This document shows, piece by piece, positions 42,670-51,650 of a stretch of DNA of 57,024 nt. The notes below the pieces were generated by a model. It did not search any database. It was not told the origin of the DNA and saw only the letters and a list, made by a program, of their open reading frames with translations. Location: the NCBI RefSeq assembly GCF_003462685.1, contig NZ_QRVE01000013.1, positions 1-57,024 on the forward strand, written 5' to 3'. Position 1 is the stretch's first letter. Every line of letters begins with the position of its first letter. This stretch comes from Collinsella sp. AF23-4AC (GTDB taxonomy: Bacteria; Actinomycetota; Coriobacteriia; Coriobacteriales; Coriobacteriaceae). A program made the position numbers and the translations under genes.

Positions 42670-43015
42670 CGCTTTTCCCCTCCGCTTCCCGCTCCTCGGT
42701 TCGCTTGAGACATTCAGCCACGCAGTAGCGCATGGTGCGCAGGGCCTCGCAGTCGATGCTCTCCGCGAGGATGTCCCCGTCGAGTACGACCTCGCCCAGA
42801 GCGTTCACGAACCGCCACTCCATCACGTTGTCGATGCGCTTGAGCACGTCCTTCAGGGTGCTGCTGTCGCGCATGGGGGCGTTCCCGTCCACCTTCGCCA
42901 TGCGCTCAAGCTCCTTGGCCTTCGCCGAGCAGATGCGGGCGGTGCGCCTGAGCACCTGCGCCCTCCACATGGCCTCCTCCTGGGGGCTGTTGGGTTCAAG
43001 ATGCTCCTTGTCCAT
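42662..43015 (-). CDS. Hypothetical 117-aa element protein
   Basis: A highly charged, mostly helical protein (RRTARICSAKAKELERMAK near residue 25). AAGGAGG precedes the ATG. It is translationally coupled to the 93-aa gene. No domain is recognised; it has no signal or membrane segment, unlike the cargo upstream. Confidence 0.65.
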   Translation of the reverse strand: MDKEHLEPNSPQEEAMWRAQVLRRTARICSAKAKELERMAKVDGNAPMRDSSTLKDVLKRIDNVMEWRFVNALGEVVLDGDILAESIDCEALRTMRYCVAECLKRTEEREAEGKSDE

Positions 43016-43248
43016 CGTGTACCTCCTTATCTTCGTTTCAGAGGCACCCGACGCCGCAGGCGTCTTTCACGCATGCCCATCCAAAGCCCACCGAAAGATC
43101 TCGAAAAGCCCTTCAAAGGTCGGTGCGCCGTCGCTGATCCTGTTTCGCGGTATTCCGGATCATCTGGGCAAAAACAAAGGAGAACACCCGTTATACGGAT
43201 GCTCCCCTTGTTTGGGAAACGGACGCACGTGCCGTGACGGTCCCGTCG

Positions 43249-44394
43249 TTACTGACGAGCGCCGCACGAACTGCAATACACGTAGTCCACGTAGGTTTCG
43301 GTCTTGTTGTAACCGTGGTCTTCCTTGTGGGAACCAGTCTGAACCTGCTGAGTCTCGTAGATGGTCTCAGTACGGTAATTGTCAGGTACACCTTGCTTAA
43401 TGAGTGCCACACTGTGCCACTTGGCGTCATTGCTATCAGTGGTGGTGTAGCCGTCATAAGCGAAGATATACTTGGTGCCGACAGCGACCTGCTGAGTGCC
43501 GTAGTCGGGCACGTCGACCCAGTTGCTTACCCAGACGTTACGGGTAGCCGTATGGTTCACCCAAGTGTGCGTATGGGCGGGCTTGGAAGGCTGGCTGGAC
43601 TGGGAAGGCTTGCTGGAAGCCGAACCAGAATTGCCAGAGTTCGAAGAACCAGTGCTGGAAGACTGGGAACCAGCGTTGCCGTTGTCAGCCTTATTGCCGT
43701 CGTTCTTGGCAGACGGGGTCGTCTGTGCAGGCTTGTCGTTGACATCGACGTCCTTGTCGGCGTCAGTGGCCTCCTGCTTGGTCTTGTCGCTCGCGTTCGG
43801 GTTCTTGGCGACGTTGCCGTCGAGCTTGTCGAGGATGCTCGTGCCCGCGTTACCCTTCAAGGTCTCATCGCCGTTCTCGATGGCGTCCTTGGTCTTGTTG
43901 ACGATGTCGGCGAGCATATCGTCAGTGACCTTGTCGGCGGGAATCTGCGCCATAGGGCAGTTGACGGCAGGTGCGGTCTTCGCGTCGGCATCGACGGTGA
44001 TGTCGACGGGAGCGCCCGTGTCGTAGATGTCGAATGCGGAACCGTCGGAGTTGACGGGGCTGACGAAGCTCACGGTGTAGTCGCCCTCGGCGAGTTCGAC
44101 CGTGGAAGTGCCCTTGTTGCCATCGGCATCAGGGGTCACCGCGTGGTAGAAGTCCACATCGTTGCCCTCGATATGGGCGATGGCGGGCGTGGAGTTCTCG
44201 TCCCAGCCGTGGTCGGCCGTGACGCTGAGGGTCACATCGACGGTTCTTGACTCCTGCTGTTCTAGTTGTTGCTCGGACGTTGCGAACGCTCCACTTGCCA
44301 CGGCTATCGCAACAACGATCGCAACAACGATCGCAGCGGCTATCGCTGCGACTTGGGGCTCATGCGAGCGCGCCCACTGGGATAATCCGTTCAT
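43249..44394 (-). CDS. Membrane-anchored surface protein with Ser/Asn-rich linker and zinc-ribbon-like tail
   Basis: A 381-aa protein: one N-terminal membrane helix (about 15-38), an extracellular beta-rich domain (about 45-150; VELAEGDYTVSF and GSAFDIYDTGAPVDI), a helical part starting IPADKVTDDM, a Ser/Asn/Gly-rich linker (about 225-270), and a tail with HTHTWV, repeated Thr/Val strands and terminal YCSSCGARQ. Tails of the HxHxW...CxxCG kind occur in actinobacterial surface proteins. The beta domain and PADKVTD segment are related to those of the protein at 46448. Function is unknown; adhesion or substrate capture is plausible. Confidence 0.7.
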   Translation of the reverse strand: MNGLSQWARSHEPQVAAIAAAIVVAIVVAIAVASGAFATSEQQLEQQESRTVDVTLSVTADHGWDENSTPAIAHIEGNDVDFYHAVTPDADGNKGTSTVELAEGDYTVSFVSPVNSDGSAFDIYDTGAPVDITVDADAKTAPAVNCPMAQIPADKVTDDMLADIVNKTKDAIENGDETLKGNAGTSILDKLDGNVAKNPNASDKTKQEATDADKDVDVNDKPAQTTPSAKNDGNKADNGNAGSQSSSTGSSNSGNSGSASSKPSQSSQPSKPAHTHTWVNHTATRNVWVSNWVDVPDYGTQQVAVGTKYIFAYDGYTTTDSNDAKWHSVALIKQGVPDNYRTETIYETQQVQTGSHKEDHGYNKTETYVDYVYCSSCGARQ

Positions 44395-44419
44395 TATCCA
44401 TCCCCCTTGCCTGTTTCTG

Positions 44420-45247
44420 TTAGCGCCGCAACCTGCTCGCTATTTGGTCGAGGCTCTTGCTCACGCTGGAGGCGCTTGTGCGAATCTGATCGAGGCTGCT
44501 GCTCGCGCTTGCGGTGTTCGCGTTGATCTGCTGAGCCTGATTGAGAATCTGCCCCTGCATGAACAGATTGCCCAATTGCAGCATATTCCCGATTCTTTGC
44601 TGGTTGAGAATCTGCTGCTGCCCAGCCTCCATGCGGCGCTGGTGCATCTCGGTCTCGTAGAGGTTGACCATCTCCTGCACGGTGGTGGCGCGATGGTTGC
44701 GCACGGCAGCAAGGAAGAAATCCACGGCTTCGATGCTGTCGTAATCCATGGGGTACCACGGGGCGACCTGCGAAGCCCATTGCTGCTGTACGGCGAAAAT
44801 CTCCCGCTTGGTTTGCTCGATGCTCTGGGCTAGGGCCTGGTTGTTGGCTTCAACTTGTTGGTTGCTTTGGTCAATCGCGGCATTTCTCTGGGAGCGGCTT
44901 TTGTCCGCTGTCTTCGCTATGACCTTGTATAGAATCGCACCGATGATAGCTGAGACGATGAGGTTCACGATATTCCAGACCGCCAATTGAAGCTCCGGGC
45001 CTCCCATCGAGAAGAACGGAAGGGTAGGGAGATACGTTATTACCTTAAGTGACGTGCTCGTGATAAGCGTGAACGCGATAAGGAAGCCCCCGATTGCGTA
45101 GAGGACGGGGTGCCTTTTGGTCTTCTTTTCCGTCTTGGCGGCGAACTGAGTGGTGAGTTGGTTGATACGTTCCTGAAGGTCAACCACCCTATGCATCAAA
45201 TCGTGCGCCGTGGCAACGCCTGGCAACAGACTTGCCTGTTCCTCCAT
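44420..45247 (-). CDS. Two-TM coiled-coil membrane protein, intact copy
   Basis: A 275-aa protein with a short cytoplasmic N-terminus, two membrane helices (about 48-70 and 88-110), and a long Gln/Asn-rich coiled coil (about 115-270; NQQVEANNQALAQSIEQTKR and MEAGQQQILNQQRIGNML). GAAAGGAG precedes the start. A second, broken copy lies at 48812-49615. The paired copies among surface-protein genes suggest a scaffold or anchoring partner, but no family is known to me. Confidence 0.7.
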   Translation of the reverse strand: MEEQASLLPGVATAHDLMHRVVDLQERINQLTTQFAAKTEKKTKRHPVLYAIGGFLIAFTLITSTSLKVITYLPTLPFFSMGGPELQLAVWNIVNLIVSAIIGAILYKVIAKTADKSRSQRNAAIDQSNQQVEANNQALAQSIEQTKREIFAVQQQWASQVAPWYPMDYDSIEAVDFFLAAVRNHRATTVQEMVNLYETEMHQRRMEAGQQQILNQQRIGNMLQLGNLFMQGQILNQAQQINANTASASSSLDQIRTSASSVSKSLDQIASRLRR

Positions 45248-45265
45248 GTTTGCTCCTTTCTATTT

Positions 45266-45304
45266 CACGGATATAGCCCGAGCTCCCATCGGGCTATATC
45301 CGTG
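45266..45304 (-). terminator. Perfect 16-bp hairpin between cargo genes
   Basis: CACGGATATAGCCCGA (45266-45281) pairs exactly with 45289-45304. It follows the lipoprotein gene and precedes the coiled-coil gene; lacking a long T-run it may act as partial terminator or processing site. Confidence 0.6.
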
Positions 45305-45316
45305 CGTATCGATTGC

Positions 45317-46303
45317 CTAGTCCACCTCTATCCCTTCGGCATCGGGGGTGTCCCACGTGAAGCCCGCGTGCCCCTCGTTCACGACGGTGGCGAGGCCGGA
45401 GTAACCGCCGAAGGTCGTGCCATAGACGGTCTGGGTGGTCGAGTAGGTGGGCGAACAGAGTTCGATGGATTTTTTGGTCGAGCTGAACGCGCTGCCGGGA
45501 ATCTCGGCATTATTGTTCCAACCGTAGTCATTTAAAATGCGAAAGCGTGTTCTGTCGCTTGTTAGGTCGTTTTTATCCGCATCGATGTTTGCTCGGTAGA
45601 AGGAGAACTTTGCGAGCTGGAAAACAAGCGACTCGTTCGCCGCCGCATTACCGCTGCCATCTGTTTCGAGACGGAGCGTATAGGGCTTCGCCTCGGGTTC
45701 TTGATAGGCGGCAGCTTTATTGAATGCCTGTCCTTTGTTTGCAGCGTCGAGAGCATCCTGCGTGTTGTCCAACGTGGTCTGGTACATCTCGACGATCTGG
45801 GCTCGGTCTTCCTCGGGCGCATTCTCGATGCCATAGTCTCCGTAGTAGTTTGTCGAGTCGTACGTACCGGCGTCCGCCTCTGCCTTCAATGTGTCATAGC
45901 ATTGCTGCCACGCTTTGATAGCTTCATCGGTAGCATCGATTGCCGCCTGCTTCGCAGTATTGAAGGCTGCTTCGTCCTGCTGCTTCGCCAGCTCGACGAT
46001 TTTATCGTCGGACAGACCGTCGAGGTCGCCGAAGGTCAGGCTCTCGCACTGGTAGCTCGCAACGTTACCGTTCCCGTCGAAGGATAGGACTTCCTCGATT
46101 GCCACGTCCTTTCCTATCTGCTTGTCGCCGTCGTAGACCATCCACACGCCCGCCTGGCCGAAAGCCTGCGAAGCAGGCACGGGCTCGCTCGCGTTCTTGA
46201 CGCCTTTGCCTGAACCGCTACATCCAGCCAGCCCAAAGCCCGCTATGGCAACCGTCCCGATGCCGAATAGCTTGAGCGCCTCTCTCCTCGTGTACTGCTT
46301 CAT
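45317..46303 (-). CDS. Tat-exported lipoprotein
   Basis: A 328-aa protein whose N-terminus TRREALKLFG is a twin-arginine signal (Arg 6-7) and whose lipobox GLAGC places the lipidated Cys at residue 28. The mature part has a beta-rich start (VWMVYDGDKQIGKD), a helical middle (about 105-200) and a beta-rich end (SIELCSPTYSTT). AAAAGGAG precedes the start. It is exported folded and tethered to the membrane's outer face. No enzymatic motif is recognised. Confidence 0.8.
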   Translation of the reverse strand: MKQYTRREALKLFGIGTVAIAGFGLAGCSGSGKGVKNASEPVPASQAFGQAGVWMVYDGDKQIGKDVAIEEVLSFDGNGNVASYQCESLTFGDLDGLSDDKIVELAKQQDEAAFNTAKQAAIDATDEAIKAWQQCYDTLKAEADAGTYDSTNYYGDYGIENAPEEDRAQIVEMYQTTLDNTQDALDAANKGQAFNKAAAYQEPEAKPYTLRLETDGSGNAAANESLVFQLAKFSFYRANIDADKNDLTSDRTRFRILNDYGWNNNAEIPGSAFSSTKKSIELCSPTYSTTQTVYGTTFGGYSGLATVVNEGHAGFTWDTPDAEGIEVD

Positions 46304-46447
46304 GGTTGTTTTCTCCTTTTGCGTTCGCTTGCTTTGTCGATTTAGCTTGTTGCTCGATGCTTTCCCGTCGGCTTTGATGGGAAGGGGGCAAGTCGAACGA
46401 CTGCCCCGGTAAAGATTCCGGAGCCGTTCGGCTTGTCCCTATGCAAC

Positions 46448-47500
46448 TTATTGTTGTTGTTGGCTTTCCTGCTGTGCCTTGAGCCACTCTCTCGCGTTGA
46501 GCTGATCCTGGAATTGGGAGTTCGTCATGCCGTCGCCGCGGACGGAGTTGGGATCGTTCGGGTCCCATGACTTGGTGAGCCCGATCGTCAGATACTTCTC
46601 CAGGCCGTCTCCCGCCCCGTTGCCGACATATACGTTCAGTCCGGTGCCGGTCGCGCCGAGTTCCTGCGTGCCGTATACCGGCCACGGGTTATCTTTCGCA
46701 ACGGCGATGCAGATTGCGCCGCCGTAGTCGTTGGCCGGTTTGTGCGAAATCTGCCACGTGTGGTCGTCTAGCTGGGTCACGCTCCACTCGTTCTGCTTCC
46801 AATCGGACGGCACGTCCACGTAGAAGTAGTCGGTCGTGAACGAATGGCCACCGCTGGATGCCTGGTCCGTTGACGTCTGCTCGCTCTCGGAAGTGCTCGC
46901 CTCGGTGCTCTTATTCGCCTCGTCGGTCTTTTTCTCTTCCTCGGCCTTCTTGGCTGCCACGGCATCGTCCCTGCGCTTTTGTGCCTTCTCTTTGAGCTTG
47001 TCGAGCTTTGACGAGCTTATGCCGCTGTCCTTTGCTGCCTTATATGCCGCATCGATCTGCGCGTCCGTCACCTCTTCTGCGGGGACAGGCTTGATGGTGA
47101 TTTCCTTCTTGACGTTGACTTTGCCGTCCTTGTCGATGCTGACCTTCGTGGACGCGCCCTTGGTGTCGTAGATGGTTCCGTCCGCCGCGATGGGTGACGC
47201 CTCGATCGCAAGGCGGTAATCTCCCGGCCTGAGGGCGATGTCCGAAGAGTCCGACCCCGCGTGGAACACGCTGTCCACACTGTTGCCCGAGGAGTCCTTT
47301 CCGGTGGCATGGATGGTGATCTTCGTGCCCTTTCGCGTGTCAAGCCCTTCGGCGTTTACGACGAGGGGGACGCCGTAGGTCTTGGATACCTGCGCCGAGA
47401 GATATAGATAGGCGCCTCCGCAGCAGATGGCGACCACCGCCGCGATACCTATCGCCACCCACAGTGCCGCCCGCTTCTTTTTGCCGGATCTGTCAGCCAT
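46448..47500 (-). CDS. Membrane-anchored surface protein related to the 43249 product
   Basis: A 350-aa protein: basic N-terminus and one membrane helix (about 12-34), a beta-rich domain (about 40-130; LRPGDYRLAIEASPI and GTIYDTKGAS), PAEEVTDAQIDAAYKAAK, a charged coiled coil (about 160-200), a Ser/Thr linker, and a C-terminal domain (about 220-330; DYFYVDVPSDWKQNEW). GDY...SP..DG and PA-VTD are shared with the protein at 43249, so the two are paralogues with different C-terminal domains. Function is unknown. Confidence 0.75.
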   Translation of the reverse strand: MADRSGKKKRAALWVAIGIAAVVAICCGGAYLYLSAQVSKTYGVPLVVNAEGLDTRKGTKITIHATGKDSSGNSVDSVFHAGSDSSDIALRPGDYRLAIEASPIAADGTIYDTKGASTKVSIDKDGKVNVKKEITIKPVPAEEVTDAQIDAAYKAAKDSGISSSKLDKLKEKAQKRRDDAVAAKKAEEEKKTDEANKSTEASTSESEQTSTDQASSGGHSFTTDYFYVDVPSDWKQNEWSVTQLDDHTWQISHKPANDYGGAICIAVAKDNPWPVYGTQELGATGTGLNVYVGNGAGDGLEKYLTIGLTKSWDPNDPNSVRGDGMTNSQFQDQLNAREWLKAQQESQQQQ

Positions 47501-47548
47501 CTCTTATCCTGCTTCCTTCCTCCGTGATGTCTGTTCGCTCTTGAGAAA

Positions 47549-48763
47549 TTACTTTGAGGCGCGCATGCGCTCCATGAAGACGCCGGCCGAGATGAGCGCC
47601 AAGGATACTGCGAGCGTTGCGAGGAAGGGGAGGATGTTGTCACCCGTCTTGGGCAGCTCGCCGTTCTTGGCACCGGTTTTTGCGTTCGAGCCATTCGAGC
47701 CGTTTGCCTGCGCTTGCTTTTTCTGCTCGGTCGATGCCCCGAGGGCGGCGACGGTCTCGGTCTTGGTGGCGCCGCATTTGGTGCAGGTGTAGGTGCGCAC
47801 GCCCTCCTTCGTCGCGGTGGGCTCGGTAGTTACGGTGCCCTTGTCCCATGTGTGGTCGGTCGCCGCGATCTCGCGCGTCTGGACGGCCCCGCAGATATCG
47901 CATGTCAGCTGCTCCTGCCCGGGCGCGGTGCAGGTCGCGGGGGTCGTGACCTTCCAAGTACCTTCGTGCGCGTCGCCGTCGATGGTATGGAACTCAACGG
48001 TGTTCACGCCGACCTCCTGACGCCACTTCGCATAGCGCTCCGCCTCGGTCCCCTTGTAGCCGATGATGCGGCAGTTGAGAATGGGCGTCGAATGGATGGC
48101 CGTGACGGATTTGGGGATCCAGACATTCTTGAGGCTGTCGCATTGGTTGAGGAACTGGTTGGGGATCTCGGTCACGCCCTCCTCGACATGCGCGTTCTCA
48201 AGGCTGGTGCAGCCGTAGAACTGCGCGTTGCCGCCGCCGCCCCATGTGGAACCGGAGGGAATGGTCACCGAGGTGAGCTTCTTGCAGTAGACGAAGACAT
48301 CGGAATGCCAGTCGACGTTTGCGGGCAGCTTGATCTCGGTGAATCCCGCATTCTGGAACGCGCAGTTCCACACGCGCTCCAGCCCATCGTTCAGATGGAC
48401 CTCGGTGAGGCTAGGGTTGTCCGCGAATGCGGAGACCCTGATGGTCTTCACCGTGGAGGACAGCGTCACCTTATGCAGGTTGCTGTACTGGACGCTACCG
48501 TACGAGGCGAACGCGGTGCCGGGGATTTCCGTGACGCCCTCGGCAACCTTGACCTCTGTAATCTGCGAGGCGTACTGCGTCCAGTCATATGTGGTTGCCG
48601 TGGGGATGTCCGCCGTCAACGTGAGCACGCCGTCGTTGAGCGTCCAGCCGTTGCCGCTGATTTCCTCGGCATAGGCGCCGCGCGCGCCGGACAGCAGTGC
48701 TACGCACAGGGCGAACACGCCCGCGAGGGTCAGCACCCCTCTTTTCCATGTCGTTGATTTCAT
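47549..48763 (-). CDS. LPXTG surface protein with BspA-like leucine-rich repeats
   Basis: A 404-aa wall-anchored protein: signal peptide (about 1-32, ending GAYAEE), LRR_5/BspA-like repeats (about 65-235; KVAEGVTEIPGTAF, LTEVHLNDGLERV, LTSVTIPSGSTW, LKNVWIPKSVTAI), two CxxCG modules (LTCDICGA and YTCTKCGATKTE), and sorting signal LPKTG at residues 370-374, then a hydrophobic helix and MRASK. Sortase would attach it to peptidoglycan. BspA-like repeats often mediate host or bacterial binding, making it the likely adhesin of the element. Confidence 0.88.
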   Translation of the reverse strand: MKSTTWKRGVLTLAGVFALCVALLSGARGAYAEEISGNGWTLNDGVLTLTADIPTATTYDWTQYASQITEVKVAEGVTEIPGTAFASYGSVQYSNLHKVTLSSTVKTIRVSAFADNPSLTEVHLNDGLERVWNCAFQNAGFTEIKLPANVDWHSDVFVYCKKLTSVTIPSGSTWGGGGNAQFYGCTSLENAHVEEGVTEIPNQFLNQCDSLKNVWIPKSVTAIHSTPILNCRIIGYKGTEAERYAKWRQEVGVNTVEFHTIDGDAHEGTWKVTTPATCTAPGQEQLTCDICGAVQTREIAATDHTWDKGTVTTEPTATKEGVRTYTCTKCGATKTETVAALGASTEQKKQAQANGSNGSNAKTGAKNGELPKTGDNILPFLATLAVSLALISAGVFMERMRASK

Positions 48764-48811
48764 CTTCCCTTTTCCTTTCTTTTGGGTTTACGTTTTCGTT
48801 AAATCGGCCGG

Positions 48812-49615
48812 TTACAGTCCGTTGCGTTTGCCGAACACATCGCGCGCGATCCAATCGACGTTCCTGCTCGTGCTTGCGGTGTTCGCGTTGATCTGCTGGG
48901 CCTGGTTGAGAATCTGCCCCTGCATAAAGAGGTTGCCGATCTGGAGCATGTTGCCGATGCGCTGCTGGTTGAGCATCTCCTGCTGCCCCGCCTCCATGCG
49001 TCGCTGGTCCATCTCGGTCTCGTAGAGGTTCACCATCTCCTGCACGGTGGTGGCGCGATGGTTGCGCACGGCGGAGAGGAAGAAGTCGACGGCTGCGGTG
49101 TTGTCATAGTCCATGGGGTACCACGGCGCGACCTCTGCCGCCCAGCGTTGCTACACGGTGAAGATCTCCTGCTTGGTTTGCTCGATGCTCTGCGCGAGCG
49201 CCTGGTTATTTGCGTCGACCACGGCGTTGTTGTTGTCGATATAGACGTTGCGGCGGGCGCGGGACGTGTCGGCCGCCTTGGCGATGACCAGGTAGAGGAC
49301 CACGCCGATGACGGCGGAGACGATCAGGTTTACGGCATTCCAGACGTCCCTTTGGAGGTCCGGTCCTCCGGTCGCGTAGAACGGGAGGGAGAACGGATAC
49401 GTGAGCGCGCAGAGCGGCGTGCTCGTGATGAGCGTGAAGGCGATGAGGAAACCGGCTATGGCATAGAGCATGGGGTGCCGCTTGGTCTTCCTTGCTGTCT
49501 TTTGCGAGAACTGCGTGGTCAGTTGGTTGATGCGATTTTGCAGATTGACCACGCGATGCATCAGGTCGTGCGCGGTCGTGATTCCCGACAGCAGATCTGC
49601 CGTTTGTTCCCCCAC
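48812..49615 (-). pseudogene. Second copy of the two-TM coiled-coil gene, broken by one amber codon
   Basis: The frame from GTG 49615 encodes a close paralogue of the 44420 product (ADLLSG.TTAHDLMHRVVN and LIVSAVIGVVLYLV), stops at TAG 49153-49151, and continues in the same frame from 49150 through QRWAAEVAPWYPMDYDN to 48812. The intact copy has Gln at the stop position, so a single CAG-to-TAG change explains the break. Both halves are otherwise well preserved, so it is recent, suppressed or an assembly error. AAGGG lies eight bases before the GTG. Confidence 0.8.
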
Positions 49616-49748
49616 GGTCTTTACCCTTCTCCTCGATATGCGGGTGCGCCTTCGGCGCACCCGTTTTCGGAATGCTGACTATTGCTCATAATTGAACTAT
49701 ATAGGCAATATTTAGCCCTTACAGTTTATTATACTTGCAGAAAAATGC

Positions 49749-49780
49749 CCATACGATTCAAGTCAGATTGATTCATATGG
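49749..49780. promoter_or_regulatory. Imperfect palindrome at the XRE gene start
   Basis: CCATACGATTCAA (49749-49761) and TTGATTCATATGG (49768-49780) match at 11 of 13 inverted positions around six bases and overlap the proposed start codon. A -10-like TATACT lies at 49730-49735. It is a candidate autoregulatory operator. Confidence 0.45.
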
Positions 49781-50127
49781 GCGGTGATAGTGTGAAGTAT
49801 TTCGAAATAGGCCAACGCATACGGCGGTACCGTAAGGCCTGCGGGATGTCGCAGGAGGCGCTGGCAGGAAAGGTCGGCATCTCCGTCACGCATATGAGCC
49901 ATATCGAGACCGGAAACACTAAGCTGAGCCTGCCCGTGCTATCGAAGATTGCCGAGGAGCTTTCGGTCGGCGCCGACGCGCTGCTGTCCGACGAGCCGAG
50001 GCCTGATAAGTCGACGCTTTCGTTAGAGGTGCGAGAGATCCTGGATTCGTTCGAGGTCGACGAGCTGCCCGTGGCAATCGAAGTGCTTCGGGCGCTGCGG
50101 GATGCGATGGCTAAAAGACGCGGCTAG
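49777..50127 (+). CDS. XRE-family DNA-binding regulator of the element
   Basis: A 116-aa regulator with a helix-turn-helix (about 12-65; MSQEALAGKVGISVTHMSHIETG and LSLPVLSKIAEEL) and a helical C-terminus. ATG 49777 lacks a strong ribosome site; a GTG at 49792 is an alternative. It is the only plus-strand gene in the element, divergent from the cargo genes, and probably controls them. Confidence 0.8.
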   Translation: MGGDSVKYFEIGQRIRRYRKACGMSQEALAGKVGISVTHMSHIETGNTKLSLPVLSKIAEELSVGADALLSDEPRPDKSTLSLEVREILDSFEVDELPVAIEVLRALRDAMAKRRG

Positions 50128-50180
50128 GGGCGAATTCCAGCACTCAAAAGTTGTGAAAAAGTTGCATAGCAGCAAGATGA

Positions 50181-50220
50181 AAAGGGCAAACCACTCATTT
50201 ATGAGGCGGTTTGCTCCTTT
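50181..50220 (+). terminator. Hairpin after the XRE gene
   Basis: AAAGGGCAAACC.CTCAT pairs with ATGAG.GGTTTGC.CCTTT with few mismatches. It lies beside the proposed right end of the element. Confidence 0.6.
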
Positions 50221-50318
50221 AGTCAAATATTCCCATGACAGATAAACAGTACGCGTTGCATATGCGGTTTCCTTTCGATCGCCATCATCGAACTCGAGTA
50301 TCGCAGCTAAGCCTAAGC

Positions 50319-51563
50319 CTACGCCCTCGCCCGCTTGCGCTCCCAGCGAGCCAACTTAATCGTCACCAGCGTGAGCGCCCAGGCCACAAGCGAGAACACG
50401 GCACCAACCGCGCCCACGTAGGCAATGCCAACGCTGCTTACCACGGCGCCGCCCACCGCGGTGCCAAACGAGATGCCGACATTAAACGCCATGGGCTCAA
50501 CCGAACTCGCGAGCACCATCGACTTGGGATGGCGGCTGCGCGCCACGTCCATAAAGTGCGTGATGCACGACACCGAGAACAGGTACATGAGCAGCGCCAG
50601 GCTAAAGACAAAGACCAGCGCGAGCGGCATGGTGCCGCCCACAGCAAACAACCCGAGTAACGCCGCAGCCTGCAGCACAAACGTCACAAGCAGCGCCTTC
50701 ATGCCAAAGCGCGCATCGATCCATCCGCCCAGGATGTTCGAGATCAGGCAGAACACGCCGTAGGCCATAAGCGTGGTACTGGCTTCGACCGTGCCCATGC
50801 CCAGTACCTGCTCCAGATAGGGCGTCACGTAGCCGTAGAATACGTAGACCGAGCCCACACCAAACAAGAAGATGAGCATGCCGGTGATGATGCTCGGTTC
50901 GCGTAGAAGCCCCGCCTGCTCGCGAAAGGTGGCAGGCTCGTCGGTTTGCCCAGCGCGCGGCATAAACGCCACGAGCGCTCCGCAGATCAAAACGGCAAAG
51001 GTCAGCGTGCCGTACATGGCCACGTGCCAATCGAGCGTGTCGGCCACGAACTTGCCGATCGAAGTGACAAAGACCATTGCCACGGAAAACGCACCGTACA
51101 CGACCGAGATGGCAAGTGAGGTTTGCTGCGGAGACAGCAGCTCGGGGATGTACGTCACACCCACGGCGAGCAGTGCGCCCGAGACGGAGCCCAGGACAAT
51201 GCGCGAGATAAACAGCACATGGAAGTTGGGGGCTAGCGCCATGACCAGGTTGCCGAGCACAAAGATGGCGCTGTAGCACACGAGCAGCTGGTAGCGGCGG
51301 AAGCGCCCCGTGCTGAGCGCAAGCACCGGCGTTGCGATGGCATAGACGAGCGCAAACACGCTGATGAGCTGGCCCGCGGTGGCAAGCGAGATGCCGAGCT
51401 CCGTCGCCAAGTCACTTTCGATGCCGATGACCACGAACTCGGAGCAGCCGAGCGAGAATCCCAACAGCACGAGCAGCGCCAGGCAGAGCTTGGTGCGCGC
51501 GGGGGAGAGCGCGGCGGCGGTTGATTTACTTTTAGACGTGGTTGCGGCGGTCAAGGTTGTCAC
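50319..51563 (-). CDS. MFS transporter (DHA1/AraJ-like)
   Basis: A ~414-aa, 12-helix major facilitator (GFSLGCSEFVVIGIESDLA at helix 1, STGRFRRYQ in the first loop) of the sugar/drug efflux branch. No in-frame ATG is available; I use GTG 51563 (VTTLTAATT), and a TTG at 51602 is possible, both without a clear ribosome site. It is divergent from the LpdD-Idi fusion gene and shares its promoter region including the palindrome at 51654-51676, so it may move the substrate or product of the UbiD pathway. Confidence 0.78.
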   Translation of the reverse strand: MTTLTAATTSKSKSTAAALSPARTKLCLALLVLLGFSLGCSEFVVIGIESDLATELGISLATAGQLISVFALVYAIATPVLALSTGRFRRYQLLVCYSAIFVLGNLVMALAPNFHVLFISRIVLGSVSGALLAVGVTYIPELLSPQQTSLAISVVYGAFSVAMVFVTSIGKFVADTLDWHVAMYGTLTFAVLICGALVAFMPRAGQTDEPATFREQAGLLREPSIITGMLIFLFGVGSVYVFYGYVTPYLEQVLGMGTVEASTTLMAYGVFCLISNILGGWIDARFGMKALLVTFVLQAAALLGLFAVGGTMPLALVFVFSLALLMYLFSVSCITHFMDVARSRHPKSMVLASSVEPMAFNVGISFGTAVGGAVVSSVGIAYVGAVGAVFSLVAWALTLVTIKLARWERKRARA

Positions 51564-51650
51564 TCCAATGTCGCATGAATAAGCGGGATTCAATCCCTGC
51601 AACTCTAACAGAATGTGTCAGGTGCCTGTCCCCCTTTGTCGCAGGCTGCG

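Larger units (their letters stand above)
40173..50154. mobile_element. ~10-kb integrative element with Tn916-type integrase and surface-protein cargo
   Basis: The segment runs from an integrase next to repeat-rich DNA on the left to an XRE regulator on the right. CAAAAGTTGT occurs at both edges (40173-40182 and 50145-50154) and is a candidate core of the attachment site. Within it are a possible excisionase, a structured noncoding segment and seven or more cargo genes, nearly all encoding surface or membrane proteins. No relaxase, coupling protein or type IV secretion genes are visible, so it would need a helper to transfer. Boundaries are approximate. Confidence 0.6.

Noticed and set aside
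43016..43248. Possible small gene or CRISPR repeat in the gap before the surface-protein gene
   Set aside because: No regular repeats and no ORF with a ribosome site; only an imperfect AACAAAGG...CTTGTTT hairpin near 43175-43215 that may end the surface-protein transcript.
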